Part shown: positions 18,275-27,003 of the stretch, one piece after another
Numbering within the stretch: position 1 is the stretch's first letter
How the letters are laid out: every line of letters begins with the position of its first letter
Source: Boseongicola aestuarii
Lineage (GTDB): Bacteria > Pseudomonadota > Alphaproteobacteria > Rhodobacterales > Rhodobacteraceae
Length of the DNA: 64,000 bases
Direction: 5' to 3'
NCBI RefSeq assembly: GCF_900184815.1
Contig: NZ_FXXQ01000001.1
Span: 434,001 to 498,000 of the forward strand
Program-made: the position numbers and the translations under genes
Notes under the pieces: model-generated
What the model saw: the letters and a program-made list of their open reading frames with translations, nothing else
What the model was told of the DNA's origin: nothing
Database searches by the model: none

Positions 18275-19564
18275 TCAGTTCGACGCCGCCGCTGCGGCGA
18301 CGGAAACGAAACGCGCCAAGTCGGAATCGCCCTCAATATCAGCCACTTGATACGTCGAAAGGATTGCATCCCGCGCAAGAGAAACGTTCTTGACGACCTG
18401 AGGCCCGGACCCTGCGGGACCATAGGTCGCGCCGTTCACCGCGAAATAGAGCGACCCCGCGTTGCCGGCACGCAAGGTTGCGGGTTCTTCTGTTGTCGGC
18501 AATTCAAACTGTTCGCCCGCGTCGAGGATCTTCTCGAAAATCACCGTGCCGTCGGCGCCTGTCACCCGCACCCAGGACGGGCGCACAGCGAACAGGGACA
18601 GTGTCGGCGAAGCGATCTGGACGACCTGCACCGATGGCAGCAAATCATCTGTCTCAAGACCGGCGGCCAGGTTCGCGGCCAGGGCGTTGGTATCGCCGGG
18701 AACGGCAAACGGCAGATTGTCAGGACGCGGTGGCTCGTTCGCTGCCAAACGCGCATCAAGTGTCGGTGCGAACACACCGAAGGAGTTCGGGTCAATCGCC
18801 GCAATCGGACCATCGCGCGCAACCATCACTGGCACATCAAGCGCTTCAGGACGTGACAAGCGGTCAATGCTATCGGCTCCCGTGACAAGCCCGGCCGTCA
18901 CATCAGGGCTCGCGCCCTCGGTGTCCGCAGAAGCCACGACCTGCGACATCGGATCAAGTTCGGCGAGGACCTCGGGCGTCTGCTCAACCGGCGTAAACCG
19001 CACTTTCTGCACTTCCTGCAAGACCGACCAGCCACCGAAACCGATACCTGCGATCAGCACCATCAATACCATGACCGAACCGACGGCCCGCGGTTCGACA
19101 CCCGCAAATACGGCCTCGCCCTTGGGCATGTAACTGACGCTGGGTTCAATAAAGGGATCACGCAAATGCGCGGGCTTCTTTTCACCCTTGGCAGCTCCGA
19201 TTTTCGCGACTGGCTTTGACTTGCGCCGCACCGAAGCGTCCGCGGACATGCCATGAGCAACCGAGAAATTGCCTTCTTCGCAGAAGGTCTTGAACGCCCA
19301 TTCAGGGTCAAGGCCGAGGTAGCGCGCGTAAGAGCGCACATATCCGGCAATGAAGCCGGGAGTCTCGAACGCCGAAGCGTCTGTGTTTTCAATCGCCGAA
19401 ATATAGTTTGCCTTGATCTTCAACTCGCGCTGAACATCCAGCAGGGACTTACCAAGCGTGGCGCGCTCGCCCCGCATGATATCGCCGAGCAACAGGTCAA
19501 AGTCGTCGAAACCCCTCAGTTTCGCCGGCTCTTCGTCCTGTGACGTCTCGGGACGCCTGCTCAT
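18275..19564 (-). CDS. RodZ-like cell-shape protein (HTH_25 + TM + DUF4115)
   Basis: 429 residues from the ATG at 19564, which is preceded by AGGAAAC. A cytoplasmic helix-turn-helix domain (LLDVQRELKIKANYISAIE, about 40-105) leads to a basic linker, one membrane segment (VMVLMVLIAGIGFGGW) and a long periplasmic region ending in a DUF4115-like beta domain (VRVTGADGTVIFEKILDAGEQF). This is the plan of RodZ, which links MreB filaments to the wall machinery. The long Ala/Asp/Pro-rich periplasmic stretch is typical of alphaproteobacterial versions. The gene symbol is withheld because the identity rests on architecture. Confidence 0.85.
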   Translation of the reverse strand: MSRRPETSQDEEPAKLRGFDDFDLLLGDIMRGERATLGKSLLDVQRELKIKANYISAIENTDASAFETPGFIAGYVRSYARYLGLDPEWAFKTFCEEGNFSVAHGMSADASVRRKSKPVAKIGAAKGEKKPAHLRDPFIEPSVSYMPKGEAVFAGVEPRAVGSVMVLMVLIAGIGFGGWSVLQEVQKVRFTPVEQTPEVLAELDPMSQVVASADTEGASPDVTAGLVTGADSIDRLSRPEALDVPVMVARDGPIAAIDPNSFGVFAPTLDARLAANEPPRPDNLPFAVPGDTNALAANLAAGLETDDLLPSVQVVQIASPTLSLFAVRPSWVRVTGADGTVIFEKILDAGEQFELPTTEEPATLRAGNAGSLYFAVNGATYGPAGSGPQVVKNVSLARDAILSTYQVADIEGDSDLARFVSVAAAAASN

Positions 19565-19681
19565 GTTTCCTGCCCCATTTGATCTCACCGCTGTCCACAC
19601 CCCGTAACCCGCAGAATCGGTCACGAGAATAATGCGAAAATGTTAACACACCCCTCGCACCTGGTCACTTGTGGATAAGTC

Positions 19682-20905
19682 TTACGCAGAGAGTTCGGCG
19701 CGATTGAGCGCACAATGCGACCAAAGTTCGTCCATGGCATTGACGACTGCATCCATTTCACGCGGCCCGTGAACCGGTGACGGCGTGAACCTCAAACGCT
19801 CGGTTCCGCGCGGAACCGTCGGAAAATTGATCGGCTGCACGTAAATGCCGAACTTGTCCAAAAGCATGTCGCTGAGGATTTTCGTATGCACTGGATCTCC
19901 GACGATGACAGGCACAATGTGGCTGCCGTGATCGATGATCGGCAGACCCAAACCCTTCAGTCTCAGCTTCAGAATGCTGGCTTGTCTCTGGTGGTCTTCG
20001 CGCCGCTTCTTATCCGTCTTCAAGATCCGGATACTGGCCGCTGCGCCTGCTGCCACAGCAGGCGGCAACGAGGTCGTGAAGATGAAGCCCGGCGCGTAAG
20101 ACCTTACAGCATCACACATTTTCTCACTTGCCGCTATATAGCCACCATGCACGCCATAGGCTTTGCCGAGGGTGCCGTTGATGATGTCGATGCGGTGCAT
20201 CAGCCCGTCGCGCTCGGCAACACCGGCACCGCGCGGACCATACATGCCGACTGCATGAACCTCATCGAGATAGGTCAGTGCGTTGAACTCATCGGCAAGA
20301 TCGCACAGTTCCCTGATCGGGCCGAAATCGCCATCCATCGAATAGATCGACTCGAACGCGATCAGCTTGGGGGCCGCCGGATCATCCGCCTCAAGCAACT
20401 GGCGCAGATGCGCGAGGTCGTTGTGCCGGAAAATCCGTTTCTCGCCACCGTTGCGGCGGATGCCTTCGATCATTGAGGCATGGTTCAGGGCATCCGAGTA
20501 AATTATCAGCCCGGGGAACAGTTTCGGCAGTGTGGATAACGTTGCGTCATTGGCAATGTAGGCCGAGGTAAACAGCAAAGCTGATTCCTTGCCGTGAAGG
20601 TCGGAAAGCTCGGCCTCCAGAGCCTTGTGATACACTGTCGTACCGGAAATATTGCGTGTGCCTCCAGAACCCGCGCCGGTCGCATCCAGCGCTTCGTGCA
20701 TTGCGGCCAGAACTTCGGGGTGTTGACCCATTCCAAGATAATCGTTGCCACACCAGACAGTTACGGGCTGCTTGCTTCCATCTTTGCGCACCCGAACGGC
20801 GTGCGGAAACTGTCCGCGCGTGCGTTCGATGTCGATGAAAGTCCGATAGCGACCTTCTTCGTGCAGCTTGTTCAGGGCCGCATCCAGCTGGTTGTTGTAA
20901 TCCAC
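19682..20905 (-). CDS. hemA: 5-aminolevulinate synthase (C4 pathway)
   Basis: 407 residues, the usual length. A PLP enzyme that condenses glycine with succinyl-CoA to 5-aminolevulinate, the first step of tetrapyrrole synthesis in alphaproteobacteria. Lys248 in [12 protein letters not shown] forms the Schiff base; Asp214 and His217 (LDEVHAVG) contact PLP; the Gly-rich [13 protein letters not shown] is the CoA-region signature. Monocistronic, or read with the small secreted protein gene 81 bp upstream. An FNR-like box lies 72-85 bp upstream of the start, which would fit oxygen control of haem synthesis. Confidence 0.97.
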   Translation of the reverse strand: MDYNNQLDAALNKLHEEGRYRTFIDIERTRGQFPHAVRVRKDGSKQPVTVWCGNDYLGMGQHPEVLAAMHEALDATGAGSGGTRNISGTTVYHKALEAELSDLHGKESALLFTSAYIANDATLSTLPKLFPGLIIYSDALNHASMIEGIRRNGGEKRIFRHNDLAHLRQLLEADDPAAPKLIAFESIYSMDGDFGPIRELCDLADEFNALTYLDEVHAVGMYGPRGAGVAERDGLMHRIDIINGTLGKAYGVHGGYIAASEKMCDAVRSYAPGFIFTTSLPPAVAAGAAASIRILKTDKKRREDHQRQASILKLRLKGLGLPIIDHGSHIVPVIVGDPVHTKILSDMLLDKFGIYVQPINFPTVPRGTERLRFTPSPVHGPREMDAVVNAMDELWSHCALNRAELSA

Positions 20906-20976
20906 GTCTTCAGTCTCCGTACTTGGAACAGGTCTAAGTTACCCGCCAGTCTGAGGGCAAGGTCCAAATTGCCGCG

Positions 20977-20990
20977 ATGACATAGATCAA
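20977..20990 (-). promoter_or_regulatory. FNR/FnrL-like box upstream of hemA
   Basis: Read towards hemA it is TTGAT-CTAT-GTCAT, nine of ten positions of the FNR-type palindrome (TTGAT-N4-ATCAA, variant GTCAA). Control of hemA by FnrL is established in Rhodobacter. The box overlaps the stop codon of the upstream gene. A single site found by eye. Confidence 0.5.
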
Positions 20991-21577
20991 TCCTCGACGA
21001 TTACAGCACAATCGTTCGCTCCCTTGGCGTCCTGAGCGCAAGCCGCCAGCGCCGCACTTTCAGTCGGCGCCATGGCCCATGCGCCCGTTGCACGAGAAAC
21101 CGCAAAAAACTTCGCCCCCCGCAGAAAGATATAGCGGTCAAAAAAGACCCGTGTTGCATCATGAGACAGGCTGACCGCACGCTTTTGGTATCCCGGCGGC
21201 AATATCCGTGCCGCAAGACGGCATTCGCCCGATGTGGCGCGCTTTGCGGTCATGCAGGCCGCAATCGCCGCTTGGTCCGCGGCCTCGATAGTGTGGAAGT
21301 TGAACGCGCCCTGCAGGGCTTCGCTCACCAGGCCTTCGTCAGGCGCATAGGCCAATGCGCCGTAAAACTTGGCCTTCATCCCGGTTTGTTGCTCGATCAG
21401 CGGGATCAATGTCGTGATCGTCGCGCGCTCTTTTTCAGACAGGCTTTGCGATAGCTGCAAACCAATTCCCGACGTGTCGAACAATTCAAGACTCGCCCTC
21501 TGCCCGCCTATCGGCTCGGCCACACTTGCTCCACTCGCCAAACCCAAAACCACCAATACCGAAAGGATCGCGCGCAT
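20987..21577 (-). CDS. Secreted protein of unknown function upstream of hemA
   Basis: 196 residues from the ATG at 21577 (a GTG one codon earlier is also possible; GGAG lies upstream). A signal peptide (ILSVLVVLGLASGASVA) is followed by a soluble domain with four cysteines in two close pairs (ACMTAKRATSGEC and ACAQDAKGANDC), likely disulfides in the periplasm. I do not recognise a named domain. It lies on the same strand as hemA, 81 bp upstream. A similar protein beside hemA in related genomes is sometimes given an ALA-related name by proximity, but nothing here suggests enzymatic activity in that pathway. Confidence 0.75.
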   Translation of the reverse strand: MRAILSVLVVLGLASGASVAEPIGGQRASLELFDTSGIGLQLSQSLSEKERATITTLIPLIEQQTGMKAKFYGALAYAPDEGLVSEALQGAFNFHTIEAADQAAIAACMTAKRATSGECRLAARILPPGYQKRAVSLSHDATRVFFDRYIFLRGAKFFAVSRATGAWAMAPTESAALAACAQDAKGANDCAVIVED

Positions 21578-21694
21578 CACTCACTCCTTTTGCACTCCCT
21601 GCGACCATATAGCCCGCGGCCGCGTCAGACCAGACTGGACGCCAAGCGCTGGCCTGCTAACGTCTGCCAAGCCCAAAAGACCGGAGACCGCCCC

Positions 21695-23071
21695 ATGAGC
21701 CTCGACACCATTCTCGCCCGTATCGATGACGACCTGCCAGAAGCGCTGGAACGTCTGATGACGTTGCTGCGCATCCCGTCGATCTCGACCGACCCGGCCT
21801 ACAAGAAAGACTGCCTCAGCGCTGCTGAATGGGTGGTGGCTGACCTTGCTTCGATCGGTGTCGACGCCGAAGTCCGCCCGACCACAGGTCACCCGATGGT
21901 TGTCGGCCATGTCGGTGAAGGCGCGCCGCACCTCTTGTTTTACGGCCACTACGACGTGCAGCCCGTGGATCCGCTGAACCTTTGGAAGCGCGATCCCTTT
22001 GATCCGGCGATCGAAGACACGCCAAACGGTAAAGTAATCCGCGGTCGCGGTGCGAACGATGACAAAGGCCAGTTCATGACCTTCGTCGAGGCCTGCCGCG
22101 CCTGGAAAGCCGTCACCGGCACCTGGCCTTGCAAGGTCACCTTTTTCTTCGAAGGCGAAGAAGAATGTGGCTCGCCTTCGCTTGTGCCGTTTCTGAAAGA
22201 AAACGCCGACGAACTGTCAAAACCCGATATCGCGCTGATCAGCGACACCAGCCTTTTCGACCGCGAAACACCTGGCATCACCACCATGCTGCGTGGTCTT
22301 CTCGGGGAGGAACTGATCATCACTGGCCCCGACCGCGATCTCCATTCCGGTGCCTACGGCGGTGCCGCGATGAACCCGGCGCGCGTTCTGGCGAAAACCA
22401 TCGCAAGCCTGCACGACGACACTGGCCGCGTCACCGTTCCCGGCTTTTACGACGGCGTCCCCGAGATCAAACCGAATATCATGGCGCAATGGGAGGCGCT
22501 CGGCTTTGACGCCGAAGGCTTCCTTGGCGATGTCGGTCTTTCGGTTCCGGCAGGCGAAAAAGGCCGAAGTGTGCTTGAAATGATCTGGTCCCGCCCGACC
22601 TGCGAAGTGAACGGGATGCAAAGCGGTTATAACGGAGACGGCTTCAAGACCGTCCTTCCTTCGATTGCGCGCACGAAAATAAGCTTCCGCTTGGTCGGCA
22701 CGCAGGACCCAGCCAAGATCCGCAAGGATTTCCGCGCGATGGTGCAGGCGCAAATGCCTGCCGACTGCGAAGTTGAGTTCATCGATCACGGCTGCTCGCC
22801 CGCTTCTGTCATGAGAACCGACGATCCATCTTTCGAAAAAGCCCGTGAAGCCCTGTCTCAGGAATTCCCAAAAGCCGCAGCGTTCATCGGCAGCGGCGGT
22901 TCAATCCCAATTGCCGGACATTTTCAGGACATCCTCGACATCGACACAATGCTGATCGGCTTTGGTCTGGAAGACGATGGCCTTCACAGCCCCAACGAAA
23001 AGTATGACGTGCGCAGCTTCCACAAAGGTATCCGAAGCTGGGCGCGCATTCTGGACCGTCTTACATCTTAG
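21695..23071 (+). CDS. M20 family dipeptidase
   Basis: 458 residues from the ATG at 21695 (35 upstream in-frame codons are unsupported). Zinc-binding motifs of the M20 dipeptidases are present: GHYDVQPVDP, GRGANDDKGQ, and the catalytic Glu region FFEGEEECGSPSL. The dimerisation insert and the C-terminal His (DDGLHSPNEKYD) are also visible. It hydrolyses dipeptides or related amides in the cytoplasm; the substrate is not specified by sequence. Its stop codon interlocks with that of the convergent hydrolase gene (4-bp overlap). Confidence 0.9.
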   Translation: MSLDTILARIDDDLPEALERLMTLLRIPSISTDPAYKKDCLSAAEWVVADLASIGVDAEVRPTTGHPMVVGHVGEGAPHLLFYGHYDVQPVDPLNLWKRDPFDPAIEDTPNGKVIRGRGANDDKGQFMTFVEACRAWKAVTGTWPCKVTFFFEGEEECGSPSLVPFLKENADELSKPDIALISDTSLFDRETPGITTMLRGLLGEELIITGPDRDLHSGAYGGAAMNPARVLAKTIASLHDDTGRVTVPGFYDGVPEIKPNIMAQWEALGFDAEGFLGDVGLSVPAGEKGRSVLEMIWSRPTCEVNGMQSGYNGDGFKTVLPSIARTKISFRLVGTQDPAKIRKDFRAMVQAQMPADCEVEFIDHGCSPASVMRTDDPSFEKAREALSQEFPKAAAFIGSGGSIPIAGHFQDILDIDTMLIGFGLEDDGLHSPNEKYDVRSFHKGIRSWARILDRLTS

Positions 23072-23922
23072 ACGTCGCCTAGAAACCGGCGCAAAGCCTC
23101 CAACGTCGCCTCTGGCGACTGGTCGGGAAAGAAATGACCGCCGGGGATTGCCTCGGCGGTCATGGCCTCCAGCCACCCGCTCCAGGTTCCCGGCACATCG
23201 AACAAGCGCCCCATTACCCCAGTAGCCCCAAAGAGCACCAAAGCCGGACCGGCAAATCGTCGCCCGATGTCCTCGGCGTCATGTGTCACGTCAACCACCA
23301 AAGCCGCGCGGTAATCATTCGTCATGCCAGCAATCGTCGCCGGTTTGCGCCAAGCTTCACGATACGCCTCGATCGCCGCGAAATCCGATACCTTCGCCCC
23401 GCCCCAGCCAAGCAGACAGGCCTCATAGAAATGATCCGGGTCGGCTCCGATCATGTGCTCCGGGAAGGGCGGAGGCTGGGCCAGATACGACCAATGAAAA
23501 TACGCCGCGGAAACATCAGACGACCAGTGCGCCAGCAGATCATAGGTCGGCACGATGTCCATCACCGTCAGGGACATCACATGATCCGGCGCATCCAGCG
23601 ACAACCGATGCGCCACCCGCGCGCCGCGGTCATGCCCGACCAGATGAAACCGCTCGTGGCCAAGCGCGCGCATCAGTGCCAGCATATCGCCCGCCATCGC
23701 ACGAAACGCGTAGTTCGAAAGATCCGGCAAAGCGTCAGGCTTGGACGACGCCCCATAGCCCCGCAGGTCTGCCGTGATGACCGTGAAGTCCTGCGCCAAT
23801 CCCTCGGCAATCGGTGCCCACATCGCTCGCGTCTGGGGAAACCCGTGCAACAACAACACCGGAGGCCCCGCCCCGTCGACGTCATAGGCTATCTTGATTT
23901 CGCCATGATCAAATACTGCCAT
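23068..23922 (-). CDS. Alpha/beta hydrolase, fluoroacetate (haloacetate) dehalogenase-like
   Basis: 284 residues from the ATG at 23922. The alpha/beta hydrolase core has the oxyanion loop HGFPQTRAMW and nucleophile elbow GHDRGAR (Asp98). Compared, from memory, with the Rhodopseudomonas fluoroacetate dehalogenase (Asp110, Arg111, Arg114, Asp134, His155, Trp156, Tyr219, His280), every position has an equivalent: Asp98, Arg99, Arg102, Asp122, His143, Trp144, Tyr204 and His263. These include the carboxylate-binding arginines and the fluoride-pocket His-Trp-Tyr. An epoxide hydrolase or other haloacid dehalogenase role remains possible. No dedicated neighbours. Confidence 0.82.
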   Translation of the reverse strand: MAVFDHGEIKIAYDVDGAGPPVLLLHGFPQTRAMWAPIAEGLAQDFTVITADLRGYGASSKPDALPDLSNYAFRAMAGDMLALMRALGHERFHLVGHDRGARVAHRLSLDAPDHVMSLTVMDIVPTYDLLAHWSSDVSAAYFHWSYLAQPPPFPEHMIGADPDHFYEACLLGWGGAKVSDFAAIEAYREAWRKPATIAGMTNDYRAALVVDVTHDAEDIGRRFAGPALVLFGATGVMGRLFDVPGTWSGWLEAMTAEAIPGGHFFPDQSPEATLEALRRFLGDV

Positions 23923-24027
23923 GGAAATAAGCGTCGTGGCAGTTGCCAGGGATTTCAAGGGAAGAAGATGCTTTCGCCGCTTTTTCAAAACGACTGACTC
24001 TGACCTTTCCTTCGGAACAGGTCTTAG

Positions 24028-24104
24028 TGGCGCGGTTGACGGGGCTCGAACCCGCGACCCCCGGCGTGACAGGCCGGTACTCTAACCAACTGAGCTACAA
24101 CCGC
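24028..24104 (-). tRNA. tRNA-Asp (GTC), copy 1
   Basis: 77 nt with CCA encoded (24028-24030). Acceptor stem GCGGTTG/CAACCGC, D-arm GCTCAGTTGGTTAGAGT, anticodon loop CTGTCAC giving GTC, and a normal TTCGAGC T-loop. Identical to the copy at 24227. Confidence 0.97.
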
Positions 24105-24182
24105 GCGATGGGGGTGATCTAAGCGAGGCACACACCCGCGTCAATCAACAATATCCCTCTGGACGCTACATATTTCTAGGCG

Positions 24183-24202
24183 GCCGCCGGGGCGGCGTTT
24201 TT
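24183..24202 (+). terminator. Plus-strand terminator-like hairpin between the tRNA-Asp genes
   Basis: GCCGCC, a 2-nt turn, GGCGGC, then G and five T on the plus strand. No plus-strand gene precedes it; both tRNAs are on the minus strand. It could stop read-through antisense to the tRNAs, or be incidental. Confidence 0.4.
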
Positions 24203-24226
24203 CGCAGTATCGTGAAGGGAATGTGT

Positions 24227-24303
24227 TGGCGCGGTTGACGGGGCTCGAACCCGCGACCCCCGGCGTGACAGGCCGGTACTCTAACCAACTGAGCTACAAC
24301 CGC
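24227..24303 (-). tRNA. tRNA-Asp (GTC), copy 2
   Basis: 77 nt with encoded CCA, identical in sequence to the copy at 24028, and first in transcription order. Tandem duplicate; the two probably share a precursor transcript. Confidence 0.97.
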
Positions 24304-24344
24304 GTACCCAACCCGCGCGCTTCTAGGGATAGTCATCAAACGCG

Positions 24345-25283
24345 TCAAGCAGATTTGGACCGCTCACGGCGTTTCAGGGTGTCCGTCTCGACCTTGTGCG
24401 CCAAAAGATGCGTCGCCAATGCGTCGAATACGATCCGTACGCGCCTGTTCGTCCGCAACTCCCGTGGCGCCACCAGCCAGACCGGAAACTCGAACGACAA
24501 GGCTTCGCGCAAGACCGGCACCATGTCCGGCAACTTCACTCCAACGTCCCATCCGTTGATTCCAAGCCCCAGACCGCGTCGCGCCAACTCCCAGTGCACG
24601 ATGTGACTTTCCGAGCGCGCAACCACATTCGCTGCCGTCATCGGCACGCCGCGTGCCTTCAGCGTATCCAGAAACTGGCTGGTATCACCGAACCCAATCA
24701 ATGGCGTATCCGCAAGATCCGAAAGCGCGTCAAACGGACCATGTTCTGCAACAAAGTCACTCGTCGCAAAAAGTCCGCCGGTTTCGGTCTTGATCTTGCG
24801 GGCAATCAGGTCCGGATCGGTCGGCTCGGCATTGCGGATCGCGATATCCGCCTCGCGGCGTCGCAAATCACTCAAGGAATTGGTGGAAACGATATCAATC
24901 AGAATACCGGGATGGCTCGCATGCAATATCTCGACGAATTCCGGCAGGACATAGGCCGAATACAACTCGGTGGCAGTGATCTTGATCGTGCCCTCCACGG
25001 ACTGCGACTGTCCCGAGGCTGCCAGCGACAAACGCGTCGCGGCTTCTCCCATGGCTCGCACATGGTCGGCGACTTCCAACGCAGCGGGCGTCGGGACCAA
25101 CTGCCGTCCAGCCCGCTCAAACAAGGTCACCTCCAGATGCGCCTCCAATGCCGCGACCTGACGTCCCAGCGTCGGTTGCGTCAAACCCAACGCCCGCGCC
25201 GCCGCCGAAAGCGAACCTTCTTCAAGCGTCGCCAAAAAGGCGCGCACCTGGTTCCAGTCAAAGTCTACCGCCTGCCAATTCAT
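24345..25283 (-). CDS. LysR family transcriptional regulator
   Basis: 312 residues from the ATG at 25283; 70 upstream in-frame codons run through the divergent promoter and the methyltransferase gene and are discarded. The N-terminal winged HTH is clear (AFLATLEEGSLSAAARALGLTQPTLGRQVAALE), followed by the effector-binding domain starting near residue 90. LysR regulators usually control a divergently transcribed neighbour, here the methyltransferase at 25371. The 87-bp intergenic region holds several dyads that could be its operators. Effector unknown. Confidence 0.9.
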   Translation of the reverse strand: MNWQAVDFDWNQVRAFLATLEEGSLSAAARALGLTQPTLGRQVAALEAHLEVTLFERAGRQLVPTPAALEVADHVRAMGEAATRLSLAASGQSQSVEGTIKITATELYSAYVLPEFVEILHASHPGILIDIVSTNSLSDLRRREADIAIRNAEPTDPDLIARKIKTETGGLFATSDFVAEHGPFDALSDLADTPLIGFGDTSQFLDTLKARGVPMTAANVVARSESHIVHWELARRGLGLGINGWDVGVKLPDMVPVLREALSFEFPVWLVAPRELRTNRRVRIVFDALATHLLAHKVETDTLKRRERSKSA

Positions 25284-25370
25284 GCAAATTCGTATAGCAT
25301 ACCTGCGCGTTTCCGCAATTTCCATGCGCAGGCGTTCGTACGAAACCAAGTCAATCAAGGAGAACAACCG
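25284..25370. promoter_or_regulatory. LysR/methyltransferase divergent promoter region with dyads
   Basis: The 87 bp between the two starts contain a perfect 7-bp inverted repeat CCTGCGC...GCGCAGG (25302-25332, 17-nt spacer), a 10-bp palindrome TTCGTACGAA (25335-25344), and ATGC-N11-GCAT next to the LysR start (25282-25300). The T-N11-A geometry fits LysR sites. Which dyad is the operator is an inference. Confidence 0.5.
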
Positions 25371-25988
25371 ATGAGCAACGCCGACTTCTGGAACCGCATC
25401 GCGCGCAAGTACGCCAAGCACCGCATCTCGAACATGCCGGCCTACGAACAGACCCTCGAACATGTCCGCCGCCACCTGCGCCCCCAAGACCAAGTGCTCG
25501 AAGTCGGCGGCGGCACCGGCTCAACCGCTATTTTGCTCGCGCCGTCCGTCTCGCACTATACCGGCACCGACTATGCCGAGGAAATGATCGCCATCGCGCA
25601 GGAAAAGCTGACGGCCGATCCCGTCGCAGGCCTCGAATTCATGGTCGCAGAAGCAGACCTTGAAGCCGTCGCCGCCGAAAGCAAAGACGTCGTTCTCGCC
25701 TTCAACCTTTACCATCTCGTTCCTGATCTGAACGCCGCCATTGCCGCGGCCAACCGCGTCCTGAAACCCGGCGGACTCCTTATCACCAAAACCCCCTGCC
25801 TCGGGAAAAAGTGGTACCTGCGGCCCGTCATCAAAGCGATGCAGCTTGTCGGCAAAGCCCCCCAGGTGGCGTTCCTCACCAACACCACCCTTGAAAACGC
25901 CTTCACAGGTGCAGGCTTTGATATTCTGGAGACTGAATACTACGCGGCCAATACGAACAACCGGTTCGTCGTGGCGCGAAAACGCTGA
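25371..25988 (+). CDS. Class I SAM-dependent methyltransferase, LysR-adjacent
   Basis: 205 residues; AAGGAGA lies eight bases before the ATG. SAM motif VLEVGGGTGSTAILLA near residue 43, then GTDYAEEMI and VVLAFNLYHLVPDLNAAIAA; the post-motif LKPGGLLITKTPCLG is normal. The C-terminal third (WYLRPVIKAMQLVGKAPQVAFL) contains a hydrophobic patch that could bind a lipid-like or aromatic substrate. Its divergent position to the LysR gene suggests it is the regulated target. Substrate unknown. Confidence 0.87.
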   Translation: MSNADFWNRIARKYAKHRISNMPAYEQTLEHVRRHLRPQDQVLEVGGGTGSTAILLAPSVSHYTGTDYAEEMIAIAQEKLTADPVAGLEFMVAEADLEAVAAESKDVVLAFNLYHLVPDLNAAIAAANRVLKPGGLLITKTPCLGKKWYLRPVIKAMQLVGKAPQVAFLTNTTLENAFTGAGFDILETEYYAANTNNRFVVARKR

Positions 25989-25998
25989 CGCACCTGAC

Positions 25999-26055
25999 TT
26001 CATCCTTTCCAAAATACCACGGGTGAGCCACCAAAGGTGGCGAGGGCAGAGCCCT
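25999..26055 (+). repeat. Intergenic repeat copy C with two hairpins
   Basis: TTCATCCTTTCCAAAATACC is followed by hairpins GCCACC-AAA-GGTGGC and GGGC-AGA-GCCC. It lies between the 3' ends of the convergent methyltransferase and pirin genes and could serve as a terminator for either. Confidence 0.65.
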
Positions 26056-26061
26056 TAAACT

Positions 26062-27003
26062 TCACCGCCCGGGCAAAGGCGTGAACTCAGCGTCATCTCC
26101 GGGCGGCAACTGGAAACGGGGATTGCTTTCCCAGTCGCCGCGCCTCCAGGCCTCTTTCGCCTCCTCGATGCGCTCCTTCGAAGAGGCCACGAAATTCCAC
26201 CAGATATGGCGAGGTCCTTCCAGGGTCGCACCTCCCAGCATCATCAAACGCGCGCCCAGGGCGCCGGCCGTCACGCTTACCCGGTCGCCCGGGCGAAACA
26301 CCATCATCTGACCGGTTTCAAACGTCTGCCCCGCCACATCGACCGAGCCGCTTACCACATACACACCGCGATCTTCATGATTGTCCGGCATCGGCAGCTT
26401 GGCACCGGCGTCAAGCAGCGCATCCGCGTAAAACATCTCGGACGCCACCTCAACGGGGGCCGTCTCACCATAAGCGGATCCCAGAATCAGGCGCACTTCC
26501 TTGCCTTCTCCTTCCAGCAAGGGCAGCGCATCTTTGCGCGCATGCTGGAACATCGGCGCGCGGTCTTCGTGGTCTTTCGGCAAAGCCACCCATGTCTGGA
26601 TGCCGAAAAACGGCATCGGATCCACCTGAGTCGCATCGTCCGTACGCTCGGAATGGGTAATCCCATGCCCCGCAACCATCCAGTTCACAGCCCCCGGCTC
26701 GATCCATGAATCCGTCCCCAGACTGTCGCGGTGATGCATCCGTCCGCGATACAGATAACTGATGGTCGCAAGCCCGACATGCGGATGAGGGCGCACATCC
26801 AGCCCTCGGGTCGGCAGGAGTTCAGCCGGCCCCATCTGGTCGAAAAAGATGAACGGTCCAACCATTTGGCGCCGCGGCGCCGGCAAGGCGCGCCGCACTT
26901 CAAATCCTCCCAGATCGCGCGCACGCGGGACGATCACGGTTTCGATTGCGTCAATGGCATCACCCGTCGGGCAATCAGGATCAAGTGCCGGGTTCCAGCT
27001 CAT
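26062..27003 (-). CDS. Pirin family protein
   Basis: 313 residues, a bicupin. The N-terminal cupin has the pirin signature GPFIFFDQMGPAEL and HPHVGLATISYLYRGRMHHRDS, supplying the metal-binding His residues, then GHGITHSER; the second cupin runs from about residue 180 to 290. Bacterial pirins have been reported as quercetin dioxygenases or as regulators of metabolic enzymes, so no single function can be assigned. Convergent with the methyltransferase at 25371. Confidence 0.92.
   Translation of the reverse strand: MSWNPALDPDCPTGDAIDAIETVIVPRARDLGGFEVRRALPAPRRQMVGPFIFFDQMGPAELLPTRGLDVRPHPHVGLATISYLYRGRMHHRDSLGTDSWIEPGAVNWMVAGHGITHSERTDDATQVDPMPFFGIQTWVALPKDHEDRAPMFQHARKDALPLLEGEGKEVRLILGSAYGETAPVEVASEMFYADALLDAGAKLPMPDNHEDRGVYVVSGSVDVAGQTFETGQMMVFRPGDRVSVTAGALGARLMMLGGATLEGPRHIWWNFVASSKERIEEAKEAWRRGDWESNPRFQLPPGDDAEFTPLPGR

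Noticed and set aside
24396-25370. A 325-codon N-terminal extension of the methyltransferase at 25371
   Set aside because: The frame runs antisense through the whole LysR gene; the ATG at 25371 has a strong AAGGAG site and a normal methyltransferase start.
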